From Agriotes lineatus (taxonomy: Eukaryota; Arthropoda; Insecta; Coleoptera; Elateridae), in the NCBI GenBank assembly GCA_940337035.1, contig CALNHX010002827.1, positions 62,001 through 126,000 on the forward strand: 64,000 nucleotides of DNA, written 5' to 3'. Position numbers and translations under genes: made by a program. Of the stretch, positions 12,201 through 22,382 are shown piece after piece (position 1 is the first letter of the stretch; each line of letters begins with the position of its first letter). Under the pieces are notes generated by a model. That model was not told the DNA's origin and made no database searches. It saw nothing but the letters and a program-made list of their open reading frames with translations.

Positions 12201-12480
12201 AAAGTTTGGGATGCGATTGAGGAGAGGCGGATTACCTATGTTTCTCAATTTTTCAATAAGGAAAATGTGCAATTTTTTTTTATTCTGGCCCTTTGTGAAA
12301 TTGTAAATTTGCAAGTAAATAGTAAATAGCGTGCCGGATTGTACTTTTCTCTTAAATGAATAATATTACGTGAGTTACAGTCGTTGCCGCACTGCACTTG
12401 CTCGCAGAATGGTAGTGGCCACTGCCAGAGTTGGGATGTTAGTGGCAGCTGTTTGTACTTAAACTTAATGCAGGATTGTA

Positions 12481-12840
12481 TGTATTATCTGTAACCTCAT
12501 TTAATTTGCCATGTAGAGGCTGGCGCTTTATGCTCTGGCATCTGGCGGTACAATGCTCAACTTGCCCCGGATTCGGGATACAGAGTTGGAGCGCGCTTTT
12601 GGTGCTTACGCAGCAACCATTGTGTAAGGTGGCTTGGTGATGTGTTGTCCTTGTTAGTCTATTTCTTAGGTCTGTGGTTCTGAGTAGAGCATAGTTAATT
12701 TGGTGCTCAACTTTGAATGGTCTCACCGAGCCCGATTCCAATCGCCAAGGCTAAGGAAAAATTCCGACCTCCGCGGGATTCGAACCGAGGACTTGCTTAA
12801 TGCAAGCCTAGCGCTTACCCAACTGCGCCATGCGGCATTG
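12481..12840 (-). repeat. tRNA-derived SINE with 15-bp target duplication
   Basis: On the minus strand the element begins with a tRNA-like head (about 12838-12766). It has a good Pol III A box (TGGCGCAGTTGGG) and a perfect B box (GGTTCGAATCCC), followed by about 285 bp of unrelated body. The flanks are TAATGCAGGATTGTA (12466-12480) and TAATGCGGGATTGTA (12841-12855), 14 of 15 identical, which is a classic LINE-mobilised target duplication. The head does not fold as a good tRNA: the anticodon loop lacks U33 and the acceptor does not pair. Confidence 0.75.
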
Positions 12841-12855
12841 TAATGCGGGATTGTA

Positions 12856-14049
12856 ATAGAAAAAATTGATGGGGTCTTTAAAAATATAAATACATGTTAG
12901 GGATGGAATATTTAATGGTTTTGGAACACATTATTTTTAAATTTTAATTATTACGTTTGCCATTTCTGGCATATTTTGAGCCCTGGAATGTAATATAATT
13001 TTGACGAATGTATTGGTCGAGCGGTCCGTCTTTTCAGGGACCCAAAGAACATGTGCAACTAATGCACCGCGTCGATGGGGCTCGGGTAGAAATAAAATTC
13101 AAAAATAGACAGGGTTGCGGTTGCGAGAGAGGTGCGACGTGTGAATGAAAGTGTGCTGTTTTGCGTAATTATTTCTTGGCGTAAGCGATTATATGCGAAA
13201 CAAGTAATTATATTGTGATAAGTTGCAATAAGGCAAGGCAAAGCAGCGAGCGTAGCTAGGCATATTATTAGGTAGTGAATTAATTTAGCTAGAGTAGAAT
13301 GTACTTACTATCGTAGTTAGTTGAATGATGTTTGGTAGATTTTTGGCAATTACAGCAGATGATAAACGTCAGAGGTTCTTGCTTGTGCTAGTCGATTATT
13401 TGATAATCAAAGGGTTGGACCCCGCAGGAGCACGAAGTCCGCACAGTGGTCCGTGGAAGCACGTAGTTCCACAATCGGAAGCACGTAGTTGCGTAATGAT
13501 AATAAGCCCGCGAAAGCAAGTAGTTCCATAATGGGCAGTAGCCTAGCAAGATTTACGGTAATTACTGAACTGTGAAAGATCAGTATACTACAAGTTATTA
13601 CCGACTCTGTACGGGTTGTAGCAACAGTTAATCTAGTGGATTGCTATTGGGCAGTATTAGCGAAAATTACCGACAGCTAAGTCAACCAGCGACGGCGGCG
13701 ATGAGGTGCCAAAGGGTTGAGGCTGACGGATGTAAGGCCCAGCATTGTGATGCCACTGCCAGGAGTACGGAGCGGCCAGGGGGCGGCCACCCCCGGTGAG
13801 TACAATTATTATTATCGATGAGATTTACAGGTCAGTAAGTTTATGTTCTTTTACATTTAACTGCGTGCCTGCGCCACTGGGCCAAGGAATGCTCGAACCT
13901 GCACTGTTTGCACCCCGTTGCCGCTTTCTGGTCATAGGTGAGTTACATCCACCACCTTGACACCTTTCAAAAGTAAGAGAAATTTAATTTTAATATAACA
14001 CACATAAACACGCGTCTAACATACATATACTTATGTATATGTACGGAAA
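12856..14049. other. Intergenic stretch without recognised gene
   Basis: No coding similarity is seen. It holds the small degenerate repeat at 13420-13535 and a GC-rich segment near 13690-13800. Short ORFs here have no family features. Confidence 0.4.
13420..13535. repeat. Short degenerate tandem repeat
   Basis: A GAAGCACGTAGTTCC-like motif recurs three to five times with spacing near 22-30 bp (for example at 13455 and 13479, with variants at 13424 and 13511). Confidence 0.45.
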
Positions 14050-14139
14050 ATTATGACAGCCATTATTCACGAAGATGACATTTGAGCCACAAGCCAAAGG
14101 CGCGTGGCGCATGTCATCTGAGTGAATAATGGCCATAAT
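14050..14139. repeat. Palindromic element
   Basis: Arms of about 38 bp (ATTATGACAGCCATTATTCA ... TGAATAATGGCCATAAT) pair with few mismatches around a short loop near 14090. No coding content. Confidence 0.6.
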
Positions 14140-14234
14140 CGAGAATATAATACGATATTTTATCTACTCCTATGCAATAGGAGCATTGTGTTCATATTTC
14201 AGAATTATGACATTTGTGACAGCTGTTAACTTCA

Positions 14235-14375
14235 AAAGTCATTTAATAATAAGAATGAATTTTGTGATTGGCTATAACCTATTGAATACTGAAAATAGAA
14301 TTTTCTGATTGGTTGCAATTTGCAAACTATTGAATATTGAAAATAGAATTTTATGATTGGCTGAAAATCGTGAAT
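14235..14375. repeat. Short tandem repeat upstream of the recombinase gene
   Basis: A motif close to GAATAGAATTTTATGATTGG with a TTGAATATTGAAAA lead occurs three times (near 14250, 14290 and 14340). Confidence 0.5.
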
Positions 14376-15136
14376 TATGAATCATAATTCATGGTCATTG
14401 TGCAGTAAGAGTAGATAAAATATATTTATCCACGACAACTATAAAAAAAAATGAATTACGTACAACGCATAAACTAAGTAAGCTGCTGCTTACGAACTGT
14501 CGTATGTAAAGTGGCAAAATCGCACAGCGAGTAACATTACATAGCAGGCACTCGTATTTGTTTTGTTGTTCGATCTAATTAGCCGCGACAGAATGACAGT
14601 TTTTAAAATTGTAACCGTTATCGTTGAATTTCAACTGTAGGTACGTAATTACGTATGTATAAAGGTAATTTTTAATATAATATATCATTTCTCCATTAAT
14701 TCTTTTCAATTTAAGATATAACATGTTTAGCGACAGTGAACAAGAGCTGTGCACGCCGCCTGAAATCGGCGAAAAAGCGAGAACTGCCGTAAACGATCTC
14801 CTTCCGGCAAAAGCGCGTGAAAGGTATGAAATTTTGTACCAAAAATTCATGGATTGGAAACTTAGAAATAAAGTAAAATCATTTTCTGAAAATGTAATGT
14901 TGGCGTACTTTGACGATATGTCAATAAAGCCGTCGTCACTTTGGGCTATTTATTCCATGCTAAGAGTCACAATCAATATTCGACATAATACCAACATTGC
15001 GAGTTACCATAAACTTTTAGCACTATTGAAGAGAAAATATAATGGATTCAGAGGTAAAAAGTCAAAAACTGTCACTCCAGAAGAAATTAACCAATTTCTG
15101 AAAAACGCACCAGACAGCGAGCATTTGTTGTCAAAG

Positions 15137-15193
15137 GTATAACACATTTTTATAATCTATGAAAGTAATATAAATATGAATATTTCATTGTAG
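15137..15193 (+). other. Intron (57 bp, GT-AG) in the recombinase gene
   Basis: The sequence after codon Lys at 15134-15136 reads GTATAAC and ends TTTCATTGTAG at 15193. It is AT-rich with stops in the coding frame, and coding similarity resumes at once with a hydrophobic strand leading to the Arg box. Size and borders suit an insect intron. Confidence 0.7.
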
Positions 15194-15271
15194 GTAATTC
15201 TAATATTTGGTATTAGTGGTGCCTGCAGGAAGCAGGAGCTGAGAAACATAAAAACTGAAGACATACAATTC

Positions 15272-15419
15272 CTGCGTTCGGAAAGGTACCTCTGACAGCT
15301 CTGTTTCCTCGAGATCGTTCATTCATTTCACTTCCACCCGCGCCGATGGCTATTATCGATCTCTTTCTGCGAATGATTTCGAGGAAACAGAGCTGTCAGA
15401 GGTACCTTTCCGAACGCAG
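15272..15419. repeat. Hairpin MITE inside the recombinase exon
   Basis: The perfect terminal inverted repeat is 41 bp: it starts CTGCGTTCGGAAAGG and its complement ends at 15419. A few further paired bases continue inward. The core is about 50 bp. Coding similarity stops just before it and resumes about 5 bp after it. The target duplication is unclear. Confidence 0.8.
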
Positions 15420-16142
15420 CTAAGATACAGGAAAATCACTCATAATTAAAATCCCAGATTCTAAGACAAAAACTCAACGTTCCTTTATTGTATCTGAAGC
15501 ATGGTATCCAACGTGCAAGAAATACATAAATTTACGTCCTTCAGAAGCGAATACAAAATATTTGCCGTTTCTTCTGAATTACCAACACAAAAAATGTACC
15601 AAACAATGCGTTGGGTTAAATAAGTTTGGTGCTGTGCCAACCAAAATCGCAACGTTTATGGGTTTAGCGAACCCAAAACAATACACTGGCCATTGCTTTA
15701 GGCGCTCATCGGCCACCATTTTTGTGGATGCTGGTGGTGATTTGCTGGCATTAAAGAGGCATGGTGGTTGGCGCTCGTCAGCTGCAGCTGAAAGCTATGT
15801 TGATAATTCTACCAAAAACAAAACTGAAAATGCGGTAAAGATTTCAAGTGCTGTCTGTGATGATGAAGCAATATCAAACGACACCACCGTTAGAGATGTT
15901 ACTATGGCTTCATCCTCTGGCGCCAACGTCCATGACTACACATTTTCGGAATCTTCTGTAACTTCTGTTCTTAACAATAATATCAGTATGGCCCCTTCTA
16001 ATGCCGCGCCAGTTTTTCGTAATTGTACTGTAACTATCAATAATTATTATCACAAAATATAATGTTGAATTAATAAAAATACTTCTTTTTGTTTCTTTGA
16101 TAACAATTAATGTGTTCGTGGTTAAAGTATAGTACAAAACTC

Positions 16143-16242
16143 GAGTTGTAAGACAATTACGCACTTGTGGAATTACAAACTCGCCGCTACGCTGCTCGTG
16201 TGTAACTTTTCCACTTCGTGCGTAATATGCTTCTTACAACTC
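16143..16242. repeat. Palindromic element with CG-rich core
   Basis: The outer arms GAGTTGTAAG ... CTTACAACTC and an inner ATTACGCAC block pair imperfectly around a core reading CGCCGCTACGCTGCTCG. It lies 80 bp past the recombinase stop and resembles the cluster at 54.4-55.7 kb. Confidence 0.55.
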
Positions 16243-16528
16243 TTGTTATGTAATATACTATTATTGAACAATTAACACAAAACTAAAGGTACATATCGAC
16301 TAAACAACTCAAAGGATATTCACATCTAATCCTTTTTTCACATTGCCCCGTTCCTCCTAATAAAATCATCTTCTCTCAGTTCTTATATTTGCTATTAAAG
16401 CACGTTTCATGAGTAAACAAAATAAACTATGAACAATAATGTGGAGCCGCCGATCGGATGGCCTGCAATTCTCAGAACTCCTTTAAAACAGCTAATAAAT
16501 GTACTAATAAGAATGACTCATATAAGCA

Positions 16529-18464
16529 TGTCAGGTCATTTTGTATTTTAATTAGCCACCTAGGCTTTAGGGCAGCGTGCCCGTATGTTAAACCCTTTTA
16601 GTTACTTATTTGGCTTCATCGCCTAATTCCATAATAATGATTTTGCACATATTTGGCCTCAAGCGCAGTATTTCTCGTCATCTGGGGCACCCCTTTGTTG
16701 GTACTTTGACAGCCGGGTGTTAACGCTCGCAAGATTTCCGAACCTTCTAGAAATCACTCTGTTGAGGCGACTGCGAGGCCTCGCACTCTCTTTGTCACCG
16801 GAACTTATTTGTTTTATTGGGCGCATCGCCATTGGCCGTCGAGAGTCACGTGGTAACGCCGTTTTGGCTCACGCCACTGCGGGCGTCGTAACGCTGCTTG
16901 CTTGGGCAGTTCAACTCAGGCCATTGAACAAGGGAGGTGTGTGTCGTTTAGCGGCGATCCTATTACGCCAAGGCGTAGGTGTGATGGAATTCCATGCCCG
17001 GTTCTACGTCGTCACGTAAGGGAGTGTTCCCTTTAGCTCCTTGTGCGAGGATTCCGTTGAGGTAGGACATCACTTGGGCTAGTTTTGCCGTCGTAGCGGC
17101 GTTTGTTGAAGCGCCAGCCTTTGTCGCCATTTTGGGCGCATCCAGACCATTCACACGTCGGCCGTTTTAGCGGCGAATTAATTGCCACAGGCAACCTGTT
17201 TCCCGCCAGCTGGACCGCATGCCGATCTCTTGGGTCGTCACCAATAAAACTAAGGTATTTGTAACCATTGAATCATACTAACTTCTTGTGCGCGAGCTTG
17301 ATGTGAAATCATGTGCACCGTTAAAAATGTACCCTTCGCATCTTAAATTGTTGTCGCGAAGTGGCGTCGCTCGTTTTTTTTTTATCTAATCACTTCCCTC
17401 ACTTGGGCTTTGCTGTGTTTGCCCAAATTATCATGTGAGCCAGATCACTTCTTATTAGGGCGGTACCATATTCGCCAAGTTTTGTGCCAGACCTTTAGTA
17501 TGTTAACAACGGCGTCGTGTTCGGCTCGTTGAGTGTTACACGAAGTTATCGATCGCTTGGGCGGCGTAGCACCAGCTGTGTCATATTCTAAATTCGCCTG
17601 CGGGCGTTAGGCTATGTAAGCCCCCTTTTCGGCCAAATATATCTCAGTATCGCGGCCCCTTTTTGCCTTGCGAATTGGGTTTCTAACTAATTCGCCGCAT
17701 CTCTTTGCGGCGCCGGATTCTGCCGACAGCTACGCTGTTCGCTTCGCCTTTGCTGTTGCGTAACTCGATTTTTATGAACAAACGTTCCCTTTGTGGGACT
17801 CATATGTCAAACTGCTCTTGATTTTGTACAGTTATGGGTGTTGTTTAGTAACAGTAGTGCGCCCATCAGCTGATGCTTATTTATAAGAATTAACGCAATG
17901 TTTGCTGCACGCTTTGCTGCCCCAATGTAAGAATGGAATAATAGACGCTTATCTAATTAAGAGACGCTTTATTCTTGGTCGATTTGTGCATGTTCTGTTT
18001 CAGCGTGCGCCCATCATTGAGAAGATAAATGTACGGTGGGGCCAGTGAGATCAGAGCGTGCAGGTAAGCTTGGTGGTGACATTGCCGTGGCTGAAAGAGC
18101 CCCACTTCATGATCTAAGTATTTTTGCCATCACGAAATCGTTGTGTGAGTTTATAATTCACGAGTACCCTTATCGACGGAGTGTCTTGAATACTTCGCCC
18201 CCGTCTAACCGCCCAGGCCCGGTTATTCGGGTAAGACAGGCATGGTGGCGCCCTCAAAATTTTGACGTACCCTATATATATGCCTCAACACGCTTGCCCA
18301 GAAAGTATCGTGTGACTCACGCCCGACTCCCTGAGCGTTCCAGCCGTGGTCTTTAGCCTGTTTTTAGCAAATCTCAGGGCAAGTGTGCCAGTTTTCCAGG
18401 ACTGATTCCGTGGTGCGATGCTCACCTTGGGTGGGTGTCGTAAAGTTGTTTTAATACCGTAACA
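16529..18464 (+). mobile_element. Solo LTR, family A (1,936 bp) with exact target duplication
   Basis: It begins TGTCAGGTCATTTTG and ends ATACCGTAACA. AGCA lies immediately on both sides (16525-16528 and 18465-18468); AAGCA if one shared A is counted. TG...CA ends with a 4-5 bp duplication are the signature of LTR retrotransposons of the Ty3/Gypsy or BEL type. No internal region remains. The start aligns with the LTRs at 24976 and 44084, and the last 180 bp align with 28735-28909. GC-rich open frames inside (for example 16717-17019 and 18036-18356) are not conserved features. Confidence 0.8.
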
Positions 18465-18661
18465 AGCAATACATCTACTAAAGTTATATAAAAAAATTTG
18501 AATGTAGTATCGAATTCAACACCTTGATCTAATTGCAAATCAACTTTAAAGTGTACAAGATGCTGAAAAGGTTCAAGACTCTGCGCACTAGTGCATACTA
18601 TTTATTAGTGATCTGCTATGCAGTAGAACTTTGCAGTCACATCCAGCGTGGCTATAATAAA

Positions 18662-18760
18662 TAATAATAATAATAATGGTGAGGCACTAACACCCCATGA
18701 AGGAGCTTGGCCTGCAAGGAGCGAGGATACGGAAGCTCTAACCTTCCGCCTTGCAGGCCA
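18662..18760 (-). repeat. SINE 3' fragment with inverted 5' part (twin priming)
   Basis: The minus strand carries the SINE tail seen at 37680-37708 (CCTTCATGGGG to ATTATTATT). Next to it the plus strand carries the preceding SINE segment (GAGGATACGGAAGCTC to TTGCAGGCCA) in opposite orientation. The whole is flanked by a 17-bp perfect repeat, AGCGTGGCTATAATAAA (18645-18661 and 18761-18777). This arrangement is the known product of twin-primed reverse transcription. Confidence 0.7.
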
Positions 18761-19309
18761 AGCGTGGCTATAATAAAGAATAATAATACAGATGTGAACA
18801 ATTTTAAAACTTTTTTATTTCTATCCCTTGTAAATTTTTCAGATTTTGCAAATTTTATGCCAGACTTAAAAATTAACAAAATTCATTTTCAATTCATTAA
18901 AGAAGGTTGGTAAATTACAACGTTTGTAAATTTTTATTTCATTTAAGGCTATTGAAGTAAGTATTAATAAATCTGCCTCATTCATTCTTATTTCTGATTT
19001 TGCATGTTCTTTTACTGTGTACGACACAATTGATGATAAAAATATTGCCAAATCAAAACAAACTTTGACAGTTTATTATTTTTCATTCGTTAAGTGAATT
19101 TAAGTTGGTGAAAATAACATAATTGGTCCCTCCGATTCAACCACGAATGGGATTTCTATAACTGAAGTACTTACAAAAATATTCAAACTTCTAATTAGTT
19201 ATTATAAATCTAACTGCTATGGCTTACATCATATCTATAATTGCTATATTAAATTAAGACAATAAAATACCACTTAAAATTGTATGATAAATTAAAGGTT
19301 ATAGTATAG

Positions 19310-19756
19310 TAAATATATATTACAGGTATGTTGTATAATTCAGGCATTTTATATAATGACTAGGCATTTTATAAAGTGTATGTTTTAATGTAAAAGTTAG
19401 CACTCATTAGCCAATGGGTTTAATGCGGGTGTACGCCAACTCATCACCTTAGCAAATTGTGTAGGTACTTATGGCAGGCGAGCTCATCACCGGCATCAGG
19501 TATCGATCAGTGAAAATCACCGGAGACCGGCCAACTCATGTAAGGATGCATATAACACACATAATTAAAGGCTGCAACTAACCTAAACAAGCTAGAATGA
19601 CATCCAGCTTAGAAATGTGTTTAGTTAACATAACCTCCAATTATACATATTCCCTGCAACCGTGCAGTCATTATTTTTAATGACTAAGCATTTTATATAA
19701 TGCCTAGGGATTATTACATAATGACTGAAATTATACAAATTGCCTGTAACATATAC
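19310..19756. repeat. MITE with ~60-bp inverted ends
   Basis: The left end (ATTACAGGTATGTTGTATAA) and the reversed right end (TTACAGGCAATTTGTATAA) match over about 60 bp, and both are followed by a CAT(T/A)AT and CTAGGCATT pattern. The element is about 445 bp with no ORF. Confidence 0.55.
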
Positions 19757-20510
19757 ACTAAATACAATGAAGTTCCGAAATACCTCTCTTAAATTTATAA
19801 GTAGTAATTAACATATTTCCCCATATTATCAAGCCGTGCTTAGAACGACTTTCGGAATTGGACCGGATCATTATAGAAATAGCAGAACTCAATGATTCCT
19901 CCAACCACTTTCATAACGGGCTTCATCAGGAGACAAGCAAACAAGCACATTAACTCAACGTGTAAATTTTGGCGAAACGTTGAGTTCTACTATTTGAAAA
20001 ATGACACGGCCCGATCCCAGAAGTCGTTCGTTGCTAGTGATGGAGGCGAGACGAGATAATTCTCGAATTAGATTAATTAATTCCCCAATATTTGATACGA
20101 GATTAACTAAATTTTCGATTTCAATAGTTTTTAATAACATTTTTAAAACCCGCATTATATCTGGATAGGTCAGTTATAAGAGTTTTTTTTTATGAAACTT
20201 TCACGAGGGTTGCCCCAAAATAACCGCAGCCTCAATTCAGACTCACAGGATAATTTGAGAATTTTTGAGATCAATATCAAGAATGGATAAATCTCGTCTC
20301 GTCTCCTCTCGCGGCAACGCTAGTCGTTACATAATGATAATGAGCGGTAAAGCCTCCGAAATCGGTGATTTTACTTCCGACTAAAATTTTCAAAAGGACG
20401 CTTGACCGATCAACTAGTAAGTCGTTAGTGACAGTAAACATAATATTTAGTGATATTTTAAATAAATGTGTAAAAAGAAAATATTAATGTAATTTACGTT
20501 CTCATTATTA

Positions 20511-22382
20511 TTAAGTAGGAAAAGAATAATGGCAGAAGCTTCTTAATATTTTTTCTACTATAAGAACTAATATAGCAGCTGCATATCCTACTGAAAGTAA
20601 ATAAAATGCACCTTGAAGATGTACCATGGACAATGCATAACGGATTGTGGATTTAACAAAGGTCGTTCTGTAAAAGTTCCTCATATATCGGGCATCAAGG
20701 CTCTTGAGTATATCTAGATGCCAGTGTTGAAGCAAACCACTTTCAAAAATCCGAAAAATGTGATTGTTAAGTATGCGCGTGAAAGGCGAGTTTCTTTTTA
20801 AAGGGATCACGATGTAATTATTTGTAAAACATTCTCTCAGTACGTGGAGATTATTTTTTCCATATTCATCCAGAGCTTCGGAATCTGCTAGATAGCCGTA
20901 ATCTACACTTTTGACAGCTAGGGCTGTGTTATCCATATGAATTTCATCATTCAAACGTTCTAACGTTGTGTTGACATACAAGTGAATTAATTTCACCAAG
21001 AGTGGATTCGAAGAGTCTTGAAAGGAAGTCTGCACGATGTGTTGAGTATATGGATCTTTGCTTACCCAATATATGTTTTGAGTAGACATGTCTTCAAAAG
21101 TCTTTATGAGTTTATGGTATCTAGGATACGTCAGCAGGCTTGTAAATCCAGCAGAATAAGCGGTAACAAGTAAAAGCGACTGAAAGCATAACAGCGTTAA
21201 AATGAAACGCAGAGGATTGTGAGCGTAACTACTTTTGAAGTACTGGCAAGAACCAAGAGTGCATGACCGAAGTATATCAAGGACACATAATGTGATATTT
21301 AAGTAAGGGATCTCATCGAATGTTGCCAATTTGTAGAATATCGCAATTAAATACAAAACTAACGCAATACAAATGAGAACGCATATAGTTGTAAGCCAGC
21401 TTGATAGGCCCAAAGGCTGGAATACATATAATGATTTATCTAGTAACTTAGGATTTGGTACTAAAAATGTTAAACACGACTGACCATGGGGAAAAATAAT
21501 GTCGACAGATAAATTCTGAACACCCACTACCCATTGTGAACATGTTGCAATGTCACTAAACCCCGTTGCTACATTAGTTAATGCGGCTGTCCAGAAATCA
21601 GTACTGGTATTATTTACAATTATAAATTCTATTGGCCACTGCTGAGCTAGGTCTTTAAGTATTCGGTATTCCATTCCATCGTATATTCCCCTAAAAGGAT
21701 CATATAATACATACGGTATACAGTCAAATAATGATATTTTAAATTTGTATATTTTCGAACCATAGTGAAATGTTGGAGTCCATGGAATCTCGTCGTATTG
21801 TTTTTCATTAAATTCTGATATATCTGTGTAGCCCCAAGTAGATACGGTAATGTTGCCTCTTAGGGAAGTTACCAATAAATTACGTGTGTCAGTTACATTT
21901 CTACTGAGTTCAGTAAATAATAAAATATCTTTTAATCCTTCGATTACAACAATATCTATGCCCCGAATGGCGGTAGCATACATAAGAAAGGATTTTGAAA
22001 ACGTTTGTTTTCCATTAAAAATCACAACGACTCTTCTGTGAGGTTTGAAATTGGTCATAGTATCCTCTTCAAATATTCTCTGTAAGTGGTTTAGGCTTTC
22101 TATCACAAGTATGTAGCCATCGCACTGATCAAGCATAATTTCTATTGTTATACTGCTAAAGAGTTTATCTAATAGCAACGAAATTACTGGAAGTTGTGCC
22201 TCTAATAAGACTTCATCGACGATATTTGAAGTTGTTTCTTTATTAGTTATTAGACAAACAGAGCTATACGTTTTAAAGGAATAAGTCAGCAAACGTTTCA
22301 TAAATTCCAGAAGTTCAGCTTTAGCGTCTAATTCCATACTCAACGATATTATTAAATATGTAATAACATTAAACATTTTCAT
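20511..22382 (-). CDS. Divergent ionotropic receptor (IR), single exon
   Basis: This is a 623-aa open frame from ATG at 22382 to TAA at 20511. It has an N-terminal hydrophobic signal (residues 1-20), a weakly conserved extracellular N-domain, and an S1 ligand-binding lobe at about 215-322 (LFDCIPYVLYDPFRGIYDGMEYRIL). TM1 lies at about 329-351. The pore loop/TM2 region at about 391-417 contains TAYSAGFTSLLTYP, the IR counterpart of the iGluR SYTANLAAFL block. S2 follows, and the last TM is at about 595-617 (GAFYLLSVGYAAAILVLIV). The S1 Arg that binds glutamate in iGluRs is not apparent, as in other IRs. IRs form cation channels with co-receptors in sensory-neuron membranes. The lack of introns and the low similarity fit the divergent clade, often gustatory. 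It looks intact and is the only convincing host gene here. Confidence 0.88.
   Translation of the reverse strand: MKMFNVITYLIISLSMELDAKAELLEFMKRLLTYSFKTYSSVCLITNKETTSNIVDEVLLEAQLPVISLLLDKLFSSITIEIMLDQCDGYILVIESLNHLQRIFEEDTMTNFKPHRRVVVIFNGKQTFSKSFLMYATAIRGIDIVVIEGLKDILLFTELSRNVTDTRNLLVTSLRGNITVSTWGYTDISEFNEKQYDEIPWTPTFHYGSKIYKFKISLFDCIPYVLYDPFRGIYDGMEYRILKDLAQQWPIEFIIVNNTSTDFWTAALTNVATGFSDIATCSQWVVGVQNLSVDIIFPHGQSCLTFLVPNPKLLDKSLYVFQPLGLSSWLTTICVLICIALVLYLIAIFYKLATFDEIPYLNITLCVLDILRSCTLGSCQYFKSSYAHNPLRFILTLLCFQSLLLVTAYSAGFTSLLTYPRYHKLIKTFEDMSTQNIYWVSKDPYTQHIVQTSFQDSSNPLLVKLIHLYVNTTLERLNDEIHMDNTALAVKSVDYGYLADSEALDEYGKNNLHVLRECFTNNYIVIPLKRNSPFTRILNNHIFRIFESGLLQHWHLDILKSLDARYMRNFYRTTFVKSTIRYALSMVHLQGAFYLLSVGYAAAILVLIVEKILRSFCHYSFPT

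Larger units (their letters stand above)
14723..16062 (+). pseudogene. Crypton-like tyrosine recombinase, interrupted by a hairpin insertion
   Basis: Exon 1 (14723-15136) encodes an acidic start, a core-binding helical domain and a lysine-rich linker. After a 57-bp intron, exon 2 opens with the Arg-box strand (GISGACRKQELRNI, Arg nucleophile-activating). A 148-bp hairpin at 15272-15419 then breaks the frame. The frame resumes about 15424 and runs to 16062. It carries the rest of the catalytic set: His-x-x-Arg in TGHCFRRSSAT (about 15690), His in KRHGGW (about 15760) and the nucleophile Tyr in ESYVD (about 15800), followed by a low-complexity Ser/Asn tail. The R-H-R-H-Y set is complete, so the enzyme was probably active before the insertion. 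Such recombinases mobilise Crypton elements through circular intermediates; many insect copies look single-gene like this one. It could instead be a domesticated relative. Confidence 0.8.

Noticed and set aside
10909..12306. Chain of ORFs with repeated CGxFAAQVDLG peptides as a repeat-protein gene
   Set aside because: The peptide repeat is a direct by-product of the ~150-bp satellite, frames shift from unit to unit, and there is no start region or conserved fold.
12766..12838. Possible tRNA gene on the minus strand
   Set aside because: The acceptor does not pair and position 33 is not U. The stretch is the head of a 360-bp SINE with 15-bp flanking repeats.
18236..18250. GGTGGCGCCC read as a retroviral-type primer binding site
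   Set aside because: The LTR continues another 215 bp to a TG...CA end with an exact target duplication, so the motif is inside the LTR, not after it.
16717..18356. ORFs inside the LTR as genes
   Set aside because: They lie within an LTR defined by target duplications, and the sister LTRs do not keep the frames open.
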